Shown in pieces: positions 7,714 through 15,570 of a stretch of 28,088 nt of DNA. The DNA comes from CAZQSL01 sp964595945. GTDB lineage: Bacteria; UBP15; UBA6099; JAJRTR01. The stretch covers positions 1 through 28,088 of the forward strand of contig CAZQSL010000042.1 in assembly GCA_964595945.1 (NCBI GenBank), read 5' to 3'. The position numbers and the translations under genes were made by a program. Below the pieces are notes generated by a model, which ran no database searches, was not told the origin of the DNA, and saw only the letters and a program-made list of their open reading frames with translations. Within the stretch, counting starts at the first letter, position 1; each line of letters starts with the position of its first letter.

Positions 7714-8514
7714 TCAAATCTCGATCGTCATGCCCTCACGCGCCGCAACGGCGCCAGCGCACAGTTCTCGCGCCTTCGCCTCGATCGCCAGCACCGTGTC
7801 ATCATCATGGGTTGGCTCGTGGTGAAACAGCACAAGCCGGCCAACCCCCGCCGCGTTCGCGATTTCCGCAGCCGCGCGATACGTGCCATGCCCCCATCCG
7901 GACCGCCCCGCGTACTGCTCCGGCGTATACTGCGCATCTATCATCAGGACATCCGCACCCGATATGAATTCCATATACTCACTCGACACTCCCACATCAG
8001 ATTCCGTATCGGTCGAAAAGACAACACTTCGCCCACCACTCCTGACCCTGTATCCCAGCACTTCCTGCGGATGTGTCAGCGCTATCGCCGAAACATCGCA
8101 GCCAGCCACTTCGAGCGGCTCATTCCCAATTACATGAAACTCGATCGCGGCTCTCATAGCCCCCATCGGCACGGGAAAAAACGGCGCGCTCATCTGTTTG
8201 CACAGATATTCCTCAAGGCCGGCATATCCATATATATGTAACTTTACGTCTCCGAGAAAGCCTGGCACAAAAAACGGCAACCCCTGTATATGATCCCAAT
8301 GCACATGCGAAATCATCAGATGCAACGTGCGCGAAACCCCTTTTCGCCCGAGATAATCCAACCCGAATTCCCTCAATCCCGTCCCAGCGTCAAACAGTAT
8401 TATTTCACCCTCATCAGTCACAAATTCCACACAACTCGTATTGCCGCCGATCCGCACAGTCTTCTCACCCGGCACCGGCACACTGCCCCTTACGCCCCAG
8501 AATGTGATTCGCAT
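7714..8514 (-). CDS. Metallo-beta-lactamase-fold hydrolase
   Basis: The 266-residue protein starts MRITFWGVRGSVPVPG, followed by GGNTSCVEF, typical of the MBL-fold phosphodiesterase-like group. The metal-binding HVHWDH motif, a later histidine in ALTHPQE, the aspartate in VFSTDTE, and the final histidine in FHHEPTHDDD complete a two-metal site. The substrate is unknown; relatives cleave phosphodiesters in nucleic acids or cyclic nucleotides. The ATG at 8514 has GGGAG nine bases upstream and is preferred over an in-frame GTG at 8532. It lies 97 bases after the radical SAM gene and 85 before the pseudopilin gene, all on one strand. Confidence 0.88.
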   Translation of the reverse strand: MRITFWGVRGSVPVPGEKTVRIGGNTSCVEFVTDEGEIILFDAGTGLREFGLDYLGRKGVSRTLHLMISHVHWDHIQGLPFFVPGFLGDVKLHIYGYAGLEEYLCKQMSAPFFPVPMGAMRAAIEFHVIGNEPLEVAGCDVSAIALTHPQEVLGYRVRSGGRSVVFSTDTESDVGVSSEYMEFISGADVLMIDAQYTPEQYAGRSGWGHGTYRAAAEIANAAGVGRLVLFHHEPTHDDDTVLAIEAKARELCAGAVAAREGMTIEI

Positions 8515-8610
8515 ATTCTTTCTCCCGGGCACTCATCATTGGTTTCACAGTATTATACCATACGAAAACACCACTGCCCAAATACCAAATCCATCCCCCC
8601 CACCACTCCA

Positions 8611-8637
8611 CCTAAGGGCTTGTCTCAAAATAATCAC
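8611..8637. repeat. Terminal fragment of repeat A
   Basis: CTAAGGGCTTGTCTCAAAAT followed by AATCAC matches the end of repeat A copies (TTAGGGCTTGTCACAATAT at 6180; inverted form at 1482-1502). Only the terminal ~25 bases are present. They encode the last residues and stop codon of the radical SAM gene. Confidence 0.6.
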
Positions 8638-9685
8638 GGACCGATTCATCACCAAGCACCCTGTAGCACAACTCGCACCTGTGCGAATACATCTCCCCGA
8701 AAAACCGGTCCCCGGCGCCAGCCATCTCGGCTACCCTCACAGGCCCTCCCTCGGCAAGCGCCGACAGCAGCCGGCTCCCTCCCGCCCTTTCGATGATGCC
8801 ACCGACAGTATCCTCAAAAATATTACCCGCCACGAGCGCATCGATAAACGGCGCCGCATTTCCACAACACGGCCTCACCACCCCATCAGGCTCCACCCAC
8901 AGATACCCCACCCCACGCTCTCCCAGACACCCGAACCTCCCAATCGGCGCATCCCTCCTGAACCCCCCTTCACCATCCATCCCCGTATCCACCCGTCGCG
9001 ACAAAAATTCACCATCCGCCAGATCACCCCACGTCGGCCTCGTCGGCGCCCAGAAGCCCACCTTGATATCACCACGCTCCGTTATCATCTTTCCCCCGGC
9101 ATACTCCGACATCAACCCCTCTGCGCACAACGCCTCCGCGAGCGCCGCCAGCCGCCGCTCCGACTCTCCCTCATCTATATCGCAACACCCTATCGAATAC
9201 TTCCCCAGCCTGAAATATTCAGACGACATCGCGATAAACGCGGCCGTATACTCCACAGGCACCGCGCCGTGAAACCTGTCCAGACTGATCCTGAACCCCG
9301 CCGAAAAACCAATCTCCGACAACCGCGCGAAAAAACGCTCCGCCTCACCCCTGTCGCGAGCTATCCAGCAATTCGTCGGCGGCCTGTGGCACTTCATCCC
9401 CAGTCTCAGCCCCTCCTCGACTATTGCGCAAAAGACTTCCGGCTCAAGCGTCGGCTCCCCACCCACTATCTGAAACGCCCTCAAACCCGCTCCCTTTGCC
9501 TCGGCCATCACACGACGGCACACTTCAGCGCCAAGCCCTTTCACACCCCTGAAATCATCATGCCGGATATTACAATGGAGACATTTCGCCGGACACCGGT
9601 ATGTCGGCGCGATCGCTATTCCTTTTGGATAATATGCCAATTCGTTACCCCACTTATACGCAACATTCTTTCCGAATATCGCCAA
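8612..9685 (-). CDS. Radical SAM protein with SPASM-like C-terminal cysteines
   Basis: About 357 residues. The N-terminal APTYRCPAKCLHCN holds the C-x3-C-x2-C motif that binds the SAM-cleaving [4Fe-4S] cluster, and QIVGGEPTL is the usual GGEP strand that contacts SAM. The C-terminal part has RFGCLGERG, VRPCCGNA and HRCELC, a cysteine-rich layout like SPASM/twitch domains that bind auxiliary clusters; relatives modify peptides or other small substrates. No precursor peptide is recognised nearby. The start is uncertain: the longest frame begins with TTG at 9685 without a ribosome site, while a TTG 45 bases further in has GGGG upstream. The C-terminal residues (YFETSP) and stop come from a repeat A end. 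Confidence 0.82.
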   Translation of the reverse strand: MAIFGKNVAYKWGNELAYYPKGIAIAPTYRCPAKCLHCNIRHDDFRGVKGLGAEVCRRVMAEAKGAGLRAFQIVGGEPTLEPEVFCAIVEEGLRLGMKCHRPPTNCWIARDRGEAERFFARLSEIGFSAGFRISLDRFHGAVPVEYTAAFIAMSSEYFRLGKYSIGCCDIDEGESERRLAALAEALCAEGLMSEYAGGKMITERGDIKVGFWAPTRPTWGDLADGEFLSRRVDTGMDGEGGFRRDAPIGRFGCLGERGVGYLWVEPDGVVRPCCGNAAPFIDALVAGNIFEDTVGGIIERAGGSRLLSALAEGGPVRVAEMAGAGDRFFGEMYSHRCELCYRVLGDESVRDYFETSP

Positions 9686-10080
9686 TCGGCAATATTATGC
9701 TGGAAAATGAACCGGCGTCAAAACGCCACTTTATTGATAATATATCAAACACGTCACAAAAAAAGGAACAAATATCCAAAAAGCCATGTTGAATATATAC
9801 TCAGGGTACATTGTTGGTACAGTGCCCTGCCATCACCGGGATTGTTTGAATCTGTCAAACTATACGACCGGCATCGCGATGCAATACCGTCCGGGACAGT
9901 TGCCATTTCAAGATAACAAATTGTTACTGTCTACTTTTTGGGAATTGCTAAATGTTAACGATAGAAGTATCATAGTAAAAAGCAACGGGGACACTGGTTA
10001 TCGCGGATTTCGACAGCAGCGAATAAAATGACAAAGTTAATACCGGCGGCCAATCCGGTAAATATATGGGGAGAAATGCC
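9686..10080. other. Non-coding spacer between divergent genes
   Basis: No convincing gene was found in these 395 bases; a short open frame at 9786-10031 lacks a ribosome site and any recognisable sequence. It should hold the divergent promoters of the radical SAM gene and the XRE gene. Two inverted repeats are visible: TTGATA/TATCAA at 9734-9748, and TACCGG/CCGGTA at 10041-10060, the latter just before the XRE start and a possible autoregulatory operator. Confidence 0.5.
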
Positions 10081-10527
10081 ATGACACTTGGGGAATACCT
10101 GAGAATGGTAAGACACCAGAAAAGACTCACACTTCAGGAAGTGGAAAGTGTTTCCAAAGGCATTCTCGACAAGACCACCGTATCCAGGATAGAACGCGAC
10201 GACCGGCGCGTATCATTCAGGGCCGCATGTGCGTTTAGCAAGGTATATGGCATCTCCCTTGACACATTAGCTAATATACAGGGATGCGAAACCCTCGATA
10301 ATCCCGACGTCCCCTTCGACACATCCGACTACGAGCGCCGCATCATCATCATGTACCGCAACCTCAGCAGTTCCCAGCAGAAAACCGTCGAAGACATCGT
10401 TCGCGGGCTCCTGCTCGTCGGCGACTCCATCCCGCCTTCCAGAGCCCGCGAACGAGTAGAGCAGATGATATCTTCTTCATCCAATTCACTCACCAACACA
10501 CAAGACCCTGATAATTTAGATCAATGA
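10081..10527 (+). CDS. XRE-family helix-turn-helix regulator
   Basis: This 148-residue protein has an N-terminal Cro/CI-type domain (about residues 3-62): LGEYLRMVRHQKRLTLQEVE, then a recognition region DKTTVSRIERDDRRVSF and SKVYGISLDTLAN. The C-terminal ~85 residues have no recognised domain and end in a serine/asparagine-rich tail. The ATG at 10081 is preferred over one at 10066 because GGGGAG lies eight bases before it. Targets are unknown; the small gene at 10826 is the nearest downstream gene on the same strand, but 300 bases and a repeat fragment separate them. Confidence 0.88.
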   Translation: MTLGEYLRMVRHQKRLTLQEVESVSKGILDKTTVSRIERDDRRVSFRAACAFSKVYGISLDTLANIQGCETLDNPDVPFDTSDYERRIIIMYRNLSSSQQKTVEDIVRGLLLVGDSIPPSRARERVEQMISSSSNSLTNTQDPDNLDQ

Positions 10528-10676
10528 ACTTAACAACAGTGTTAACTGCAATGGTGTAACATTATTCTGTAACGAGTTTTGTTCAGGCCATCAGCCCACA
10601 AGTCCCAAGTTATTAGGACTATTGAGCAGGAAATGACTGCCTGTGTGTTCGCGCCGCTATTATTGCCCCTGGACAG

Positions 10677-10766
10677 ACCGCTTGCGAAGCGACATCGGCA
10701 GGCAACACGGAAGACGGACAAAAGACAGGCAAGATGCGGCTTCGTCTCACGACAAGCCTCTGGCGT
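10677..10766 (+). repeat. Degenerate repeat A copy lacking the central hairpin
   Basis: CGCTTGCGAAG, GCAGGCAACAC, GAAGACGGA and GCAAGATGC occur in the same order as in repeat A copy 1, but the central CATACC/GGTATG hairpin and its flanks are missing. The right end (CACGACAAGCCTCTGG) resembles the repeat A terminus. It lies between the XRE gene and the small gene at 10826. Confidence 0.65.
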
Positions 10767-10825
10767 ACGGTCAGCGCCTGACTCGTTTCGATCTGTCAGC
10801 CAGTCTTCTCAGGGAGGTGAGAACG

Positions 10826-11047
10826 ATGGATTTGTTTACGCGCACAATTCAATATTTGAACTGCCTCTACAACCAGGGAATGTTATCTCCCGCACAAATA
10901 GAGGAAATCGCCGCAGCAGCTCTCCGAATTGCTGGAAATGACAGTGCCGCCTCTGCCCGCGAAACCAATGACACTTCAAAGCAAAAAAACAGATTTTTCA
11001 CCGATCCGGACGAAATCGAAGGCATTCTGCGTCAGACCCTGACCTGA
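10826..11047 (+). CDS. Small hypothetical protein (73 aa)
   Basis: The gene is supported mainly by a very strong ribosome site, GGGAGGTGAG, five bases before the ATG. The product begins MDLFTRTIQYLNCLYNQGML, is predicted helical and has no signal peptide or membrane segment. The second half is polar (NDTSKQKNRFF) and ends in IEGILRQTLT. I do not recognise a family. A frame open upstream to 10643 crosses repeat A and is not used. Confidence 0.6.
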   Translation: MDLFTRTIQYLNCLYNQGMLSPAQIEEIAAAALRIAGNDSAASARETNDTSKQKNRFFTDPDEIEGILRQTLT

Positions 11048-11146
11048 TTGTTGGCAATATTTGGCTTTAATCATCATTATTCCCGAAAGATATCCTCGGG
11101 CGTGGTCTCGTGTTATACCAAAGACCATAAGAAGACCGTCTTAACC

Positions 11147-11238
11147 CAATACCGTTCAGTTAGTGCATGGCAATTCTCATAAAGGCCAGTGTTTGTGGGA
11201 GCATTCTGATCGGTACACCCCTTAACTGAACGGCATTG
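11147..11238. repeat. 92-bp element bounded by 16-bp inverted repeats
   Basis: CAATACCGTTCAGTTA (11147-11162) and TAACTGAACGGCATTG (11223-11238) are inverted with one mismatch. Each is bordered on one side by a copy of GTCTTAACCC, in direct orientation. The layout resembles the termini of a small transposon remnant, but no transposase is readable inside. Confidence 0.55.
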
Positions 11239-11543
11239 CGTCTTAACCCGAAAGATTTGTGCCCGCCAGCACAAGGAATCACAGGAACGTTTGTAATCTC
11301 TATCCATTAGGCTTTGGTATTACTGGCAACGGCCTGATATCAAGCCACATCCGAGATGATGCCATGATTGAGATGGGACGCGGAGCCCCTCTCTATGCGA
11401 TATATCTTGACCTTGACGAATGCCTTAAGCCATTTTGCCCAAATGAACGCAAACTGGCATGGTATCCTGTGGAAAGGACTATCCCCCTTGACGCAAGTCA
11501 TGCCTTTTCGGATACCGCCGAAACTCAGATATCCAAAATATGA
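11239..11543. other. Stretch without a supported gene
   Basis: Short open frames occur on both strands (for example 11259-11543 and 11368-11571 on +), but none has a good ribosome site or a recognisable product. This may be a decayed gene or mobile-element debris. Confidence 0.35.
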
Positions 11544-11680
11544 GCAAGATTCTTCGCTTCGCTCAAAATGACAGCGTTTTGCGAATCAGTTCAAAGTGCG
11601 CGAGGTTTGTTGTCAGACTGCATTCATTCTTTATGCTTGCTTGTTATGGTGTCATTCTGAGCATAGCGAAGAATCTTGCC
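11544..11680. repeat. Inverted pair of REP-like sequences
   Basis: GCAAGATTCTTCGCTTCGCT, continuing into CAAAATGACA (11544-11573), is the inverse of TGTCATTCTGAGCATAGCGA, continuing into AGAATCTTGC (11650-11679). The arms are about 30 bases, with about 76 bases between. The sequence GTCATTCTGAGCGAAGCGAA is a common intergenic repeat in many bacteria. Confidence 0.7.
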
Positions 11681-11694
11681 TTTTCCTCTCACCG

Positions 11695-11900
11695 TTTATC
11701 CCGAATTCGTCAATAGAATTCGGGATTGCTGTCGCAAGAAGGGATGAAATGCAAGGCGCAAGGGGCATTTTTGCAGTGAGCAGTATTCGTCATACGCAAA
11801 CAAAAAAATGCACCGGCAACACAGCAGTTCGCCCTTATCGCGACTGCCGGATTCGACAATAGCGCACTTTCTATTGACGGATCCGGGTTTATTCTTAAAG
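11695..11900 (+). repeat. Repeat B, copy 2
   Basis: It starts with an 11-bp perfect hairpin (11698-11708 with 11716-11726) and matches 4078-4266 in the same orientation. It has a roughly 19-base insertion near 11738-11757 and many point differences, so the two copies are old compared with repeat A. It sits 69 bases from the stop of the gene at 11969. Confidence 0.82.
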
Positions 11901-11968
11901 CCCACACATTTTTCTGAAAACCCATGTCCCCTATCGCTCAACTGAGTTTCAGGGGTAATCAGGTAACT

Positions 11969-13027
11969 CTATTTGGGAGGGAAAAGAAGATTCATCTCGT
12001 TACGGGTCGCAAATCCCCTGAATTCGGCTGCGCCGTCGAATGAAAGATTCATATCCAGTGCTGGCGCCCATGATTGTTTCGTATTGTCTTCGTGTTTAAC
12101 GTCGACGATTCCACTGGCATTGCCGGAAAAAGTGCCGGTCCATGTGATTTTGCGCGCGAAACCGCCGGGAATGTCAAAATCGATGATGCCGTCATAACGC
12201 CAGTCGAATATGACATCGGCACGTGCGATATCGAGATAGTCGGTACCGGCCGGGACATCGTGGTAATTGGCAATGAGTGCGTTGAGAAATGCCATGTCAT
12301 ATTTCCCAGTTGTCGAGTATTTGATGTGCGCGATGCCGTTTTCGATGGAAATGAGCTCATATTTTGTCGTGATGCGGGGCAGAAACGAGCCATAGGCTTC
12401 GGCTTGAGAAGAATGATCCCAGGTAGCGCCGGGAGCGACCGGGCCTTGTGGCAGGATAGCGGGGGTGACGGATACGAGCAGGGGCAGGAGAGTGTCGAGA
12501 CTGGTTGGATCGACGCCGGTGCTGCCGAAGAGATCGCCTGGCAACACCATTTTCAGGACTTTCGAGAGGTTGGCGCTGACTACTGCGTCTGTGAATTGCA
12601 TGTTTTTGAGTCTGCCATCGGGTTGGATATCGAAGTGAATGTTGGGCAGCGAGTTGATGCCAAGCGCCGTGAGATCGCCGTGGCGCAACGTGTCACCGAG
12701 TACGAATTGCCTGACGATATTGTGTACTGTCATGCTCAGGTGTCCGTCTTCGCCGGTGTCTATTGTGTCGAAGTATGAGTCAATGTCAATGGATGCTTTG
12801 AGGCTGGAGAGTTTGATGGCGGATTGCGGGATGGGGAAAGCGTCGATGTCCGCATCGAATTGAGCCTGCGTGCTGATACCATAGATGTACGATTCGCCGG
12901 GACGCGACTTGAATTGCATCAGGACCGTACCATCGCATTGCGCGGAGACGGCAAATATCATGGCGGCGAGCATGAAGATCGCCGGTGCGACCGCTCTGGT
13001 GATGTTGCCTTGTGTCATTGCGGGCAT
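11969..13027 (-). CDS. Secreted protein of unknown function
   Basis: About 352 residues. An N-terminal signal peptide is visible: ITRAVAPAIFMLAAMIFAVS followed by AQCDG, with a likely signal peptidase I site after VSA; the cysteine two residues later does not fit a lipobox. The mature part is beta-rich and acidic, without catalytic motifs I can name (LMQFKSRPGESYIYGIS near the start, PALDMNLSFDGAAEFRG near the end). It has the look of a large extracytoplasmic beta-structured protein. GGAGGGGG directly precedes the ATG at 13027; an ATG at 13018 is an equally possible start. The frame extends to 13054 but without a ribosome site. Codon use is less C-biased than in the hyd genes. Confidence 0.75.
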   Translation of the reverse strand: MPAMTQGNITRAVAPAIFMLAAMIFAVSAQCDGTVLMQFKSRPGESYIYGISTQAQFDADIDAFPIPQSAIKLSSLKASIDIDSYFDTIDTGEDGHLSMTVHNIVRQFVLGDTLRHGDLTALGINSLPNIHFDIQPDGRLKNMQFTDAVVSANLSKVLKMVLPGDLFGSTGVDPTSLDTLLPLLVSVTPAILPQGPVAPGATWDHSSQAEAYGSFLPRITTKYELISIENGIAHIKYSTTGKYDMAFLNALIANYHDVPAGTDYLDIARADVIFDWRYDGIIDFDIPGGFARKITWTGTFSGNASGIVDVKHEDNTKQSWAPALDMNLSFDGAAEFRGFATRNEMNLLFPPK

Positions 13028-13204
13028 CCCCCTCCGGAAGTGAGTACATGTCATGCTGTCGTATGCCGGTTTTCATGCCAGGATTGTTGCATATTTCAAT
13101 AATATACCCTCTGCCGCCGTCGAGTCAAACATAGTGTCGCGGGAAACGGCAAAATGGACCGGAAACCGCGATGGGGAAAAGGACCGCAATAGTTGCGATG
13201 ATTC

Positions 13205-13234
13205 TTGACAAAGTTTTCTTATCTTTGATATTAT
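13205..13234 (+). promoter_or_regulatory. Promoter of the SCP2-like gene
   Basis: A perfect -35 box TTGACA (13205-13210) is followed 18 bases later by TATTAT (13229-13234). The gene starts 64 bases downstream of the -10 box. Confidence 0.7.
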
Positions 13235-13298
13235 GCGGGATACACAATACAGACAGGCGTTGCCTGGTCTCCACAAGAAAACCCGGGGGGTTTGAATC

Positions 13299-13613
13299 AT
13301 GGACGTAAAAGAACTGTTTGAAAAGATCGAAGCCCAGTTTGATGCCGATGCGGCCGGCGACAGAGAACTCAAGGTCAATTGTGTCGTAGATGGCGTTGGC
13401 ACATGGTGTGTCAATGTAGCTGACGGCTCATGCAGCGTCGAAGAAGGCGAAGCGGACGACGCGACTGCCACCATGGAAGCCGACGAAGAAACCTGGGTCG
13501 GTATCTATGACAAATCGGTCGATGGCACCACGGCATTCATGACCGGCAAAATCAGAATTCAGGGCAACATGGGCGACATCCTCAAGATGCAGAAAGTCTT
13601 CGGACTTATGTAA
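13299..13613 (+). CDS. SCP2 sterol-binding-domain protein
   Basis: The 104-residue protein has the SCP2 pattern of bacterial stand-alone members: an N-terminal helix (VKELFEKIEAQFD), a strand-rich middle, ATATMEADEETWVGIY, then TTAFMTGKIRIQGNMGDILK near the end. These small proteins have a hydrophobic cavity that binds lipid-like molecules; the ligand here is unknown. It is acidic, lacks a signal peptide and should be cytosolic. It forms a single-gene unit, with its own promoter (13205-13234) and a strong terminator 25 bases after the stop. A GGGGGG run at 13283-13291 is the likely ribosome site. Confidence 0.88.
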   Translation: MDVKELFEKIEAQFDADAAGDRELKVNCVVDGVGTWCVNVADGSCSVEEGEADDATATMEADEETWVGIYDKSVDGTTAFMTGKIRIQGNMGDILKMQKVFGLM

Positions 13614-13637
13614 TCTCCCCTGCACTGGCAATCACAA

Positions 13638-13680
13638 CCCCCGGCTGTACGGCCAATACACAGCCGGGGGTTTTGCTTTT
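13638..13680 (+). terminator. Intrinsic terminator of the SCP2-like gene
   Basis: CCCCCGGCTGT (13638-13648) pairs perfectly with ACAGCCGGGGG (13660-13670), followed by TTTTGCTTTTT. Confidence 0.9.
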
Positions 13681-13753
13681 TGACAACACCATGTCTGAGA
13701 TATCCTTCAGCACCACACCTCGACAAAAAAAACTAACACTTTTTCCCGCATGG

Positions 13754-13762
13754 TGGTATAAT
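13754..13762 (+). promoter_or_regulatory. Extended -10 promoter of the PilZ gene
   Basis: TGGTATAAT gives a consensus -10 with the extended TGn element. The -35 region is weak. The PilZ start is 77 bases downstream. Confidence 0.55.
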
Positions 13763-13838
13763 ATAAATGTTACCATGACATTCGTACAACTACGTGGATT
13801 CATTACACGCAGGGACATTTTCACCAAGAGGAAACCCA

Positions 13839-14222
13839 GTGACACAGCACGGACGCGAAAGACGCAAAGGCAAGAGAATCCTCCTGCTCGACTCATCGGC
13901 ATTCATAGAACCAATCGGCGAAAAAGGACACCACATCCTCACGACCATCTGCGACCTCAGCCCTCAGGGACTCGGCGCGGTCACGAGAGACACAAACATC
14001 AAAACCGGTGTGCGCGTCAGATTCGACTTCGCAGCCCCCAAGAGAAAAGGCACCCGCATCACCGGCACGGGACGCATCGTGTGGACCGCCGCCACCACCG
14101 ATATTTTCGGCGACGACCTCATGCGCTGCGGCATCAGATTCGACTCCCTCTCTTATGAAAGCAACACAACTATCTCCCATCTTGTGAAAAACATGCCCTC
14201 CGATACGATGATTGCTCTCTGA
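13839..14222 (+). CDS. PilZ-domain protein
   Basis: This 127-residue protein is essentially one PilZ domain, the cyclic-di-GMP receptor fold. The N-terminal RERRKGKR supplies the RxxxR motif, and CDLSPQGLGA gives the (D/N)xSxxG motif; both contact cyclic-di-GMP in known members. IVWTAATTDIF and RCGIRFDSL follow as in the family. The GTG at 13839 was chosen because AAGAGGAA precedes it by five to twelve bases and because the PilZ motif begins right after; a frame to 13794 has no ribosome site. No cyclase or phosphodiesterase is nearby, so its target cannot be named. Confidence 0.9.
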   Translation: MTQHGRERRKGKRILLLDSSAFIEPIGEKGHHILTTICDLSPQGLGAVTRDTNIKTGVRVRFDFAAPKRKGTRITGTGRIVWTAATTDIFGDDLMRCGIRFDSLSYESNTTISHLVKNMPSDTMIAL

Positions 14223-14327
14223 CCTTCACGTCAAATCCGCCTTGCCTCCACCGCTGGATCACTCCCGATTCAAATATTTCACAAAAAATCATAAATACTC
14301 ATCTTTACCCTTTAGTCTACTATATAT

Positions 14328-14333
14328 TATAAT
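14328..14333 (+). promoter_or_regulatory. -10 box of the TPR gene promoter
   Basis: TATAAT occurs in an AT-rich stretch 76 bases before the TPR gene start. A -35 at 14305-14310 (TTACCC) is poor, so this is a weaker call. Confidence 0.45.
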
Positions 14334-14409
14334 AGCTTGAAACCGCGCCCGGACGATGCACGCTCCGACTGGGGCTCAACTATCGCAATGAGAGAGGATG
14401 ACCGCTTCG

Positions 14410-15546
14410 ATGAAACTGCTCCCGAGATTTATAGCACTCTCAATCATAGCCATCACAACCACGCTACTCGCACTCCCCGCAACTGCCAGCGACGCAGTAT
14501 TCTTCAACAACAAAGGCGTCGAATTCTACGAAAGAGGCAACTATCCGGCAGCCATCCAGAATTTCCTCGACGCCGCACAGACCGACCCCGGACTCCCCGG
14601 CATCTATGCCAACCTCGGCTACGCCTATCAGGGCGCCGACGACCACCGCAGCGCGGTCGACGCCTTCAAACAGGCCATCATCCAGGACCCCACCGATTAC
14701 GAACTCCACAACAGCCTCGGCATCAGCCTCTATAAACTTGGCCGCACCGATCAGGCCATCGACGAGTGGAATTTCGTCCTCACGTACGACTCCAACAACA
14801 GCAACGCCGCGCTCAACCTGCGCCTCGCCCAAAATCCGCAACAGGCCGCCATCACCTACAAACAGCAGAAATTCGAGCAGGTTGGCTCAAAACTTTACAA
14901 CCCCGAATACTCATATCTCCTCAACCGCCCTCTCCGCATCCAGGACATCTTCAACGAAGGCAAATTCGCCTACCGCAACGGCAATTACAAAAAAGCCATC
15001 GACATGCTCTCGGAACTCGTCAAATCAAAGCCCGAATCAAAATTCTCGCACTTCTACCTCGGCATGTCCTACGCCTACACACAGCAACCGACCAAAGCCA
15101 TGTACCACCTCCGCGAGTATCTCGTGCTCGAATCCTACCCCCCCGAAAGCCCCCAACTATACAAGACCGCACAAACCACCTTCACCGACCTCAAAAACGG
15201 CAGGATCATTTCGCCCGCGCCCGCAGCCATCTCACCGGCCCGCGCCACTCTCGCACCCGCCAACGTCATCGCCAATGAAGCATACATCACCACCAACTTC
15301 GACAAGGGCAAAAACGCCTACATCTCCGGCGACTATTTCGTCGCCATCGAGTACCTCAAAAAAGTCCTCGCCGAAAAACCTGACTCCTACCCCGCCAACT
15401 ACTACATCGGCATGTCCTACCGCGCCGTCAACGACGCGCCCAATGCCATCATCTATCTCACGAAATGCCTTACCGCCGGCCCGGATCAGCGCAACACCGA
15501 GCAGGCGAAAGAGCTCTACTATACTCTCAAGGAACTCTCCCGCTGA
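14410..15546 (+). CDS. Exported TPR-repeat protein
   Basis: About 378 residues with a signal peptide (MKLLPRFIALSIIAITTTLL, then cleavage near PATASDA). TPR units follow: NNKGVEFYERGNYPAAIQNF, GIYANLGYAYQGADDHRSAV and ELHNSLGISLYKLGRTDQAI in the first 110 residues; GKFAYRNGNYKKAIDMLSEL and FYLGMSYAYTQQPTKAMYHL in the middle; GKNAYISGDYFVAIEYLKKV and NYYIGMSYRAVNDAPNAIIY at the end. The linkers near 130-160 and 260-280 are proline/alanine rich. TPRs bind protein partners; here the partner would be periplasmic and is unknown. The ATG at 14410 has GAGAGG twelve bases upstream and begins the signal peptide cleanly; an ATG at 14398 overlaps that ribosome site. Confidence 0.88.
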   Translation: MKLLPRFIALSIIAITTTLLALPATASDAVFFNNKGVEFYERGNYPAAIQNFLDAAQTDPGLPGIYANLGYAYQGADDHRSAVDAFKQAIIQDPTDYELHNSLGISLYKLGRTDQAIDEWNFVLTYDSNNSNAALNLRLAQNPQQAAITYKQQKFEQVGSKLYNPEYSYLLNRPLRIQDIFNEGKFAYRNGNYKKAIDMLSELVKSKPESKFSHFYLGMSYAYTQQPTKAMYHLREYLVLESYPPESPQLYKTAQTTFTDLKNGRIISPAPAAISPARATLAPANVIANEAYITTNFDKGKNAYISGDYFVAIEYLKKVLAEKPDSYPANYYIGMSYRAVNDAPNAIIYLTKCLTAGPDQRNTEQAKELYYTLKELSR

Positions 15547-15570
15547 CCCTTCGCACATCTCGCACACGCC

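Noticed and set aside
8441..9916. 491-codon frame on the plus strand opposite the radical SAM gene
   Set aside because: Antisense shadow; the minus-strand gene has clear radical SAM motifs.
9786..10031. 81-codon frame between the radical SAM and XRE genes
   Set aside because: No ribosome site, no recognisable product, and composition unlike the flanking genes.
11113..11307. Minus-strand 64-codon frame as a transposase remnant
   Set aside because: No DDE or other transposase motif is readable; only the inverted repeats support a mobile origin.
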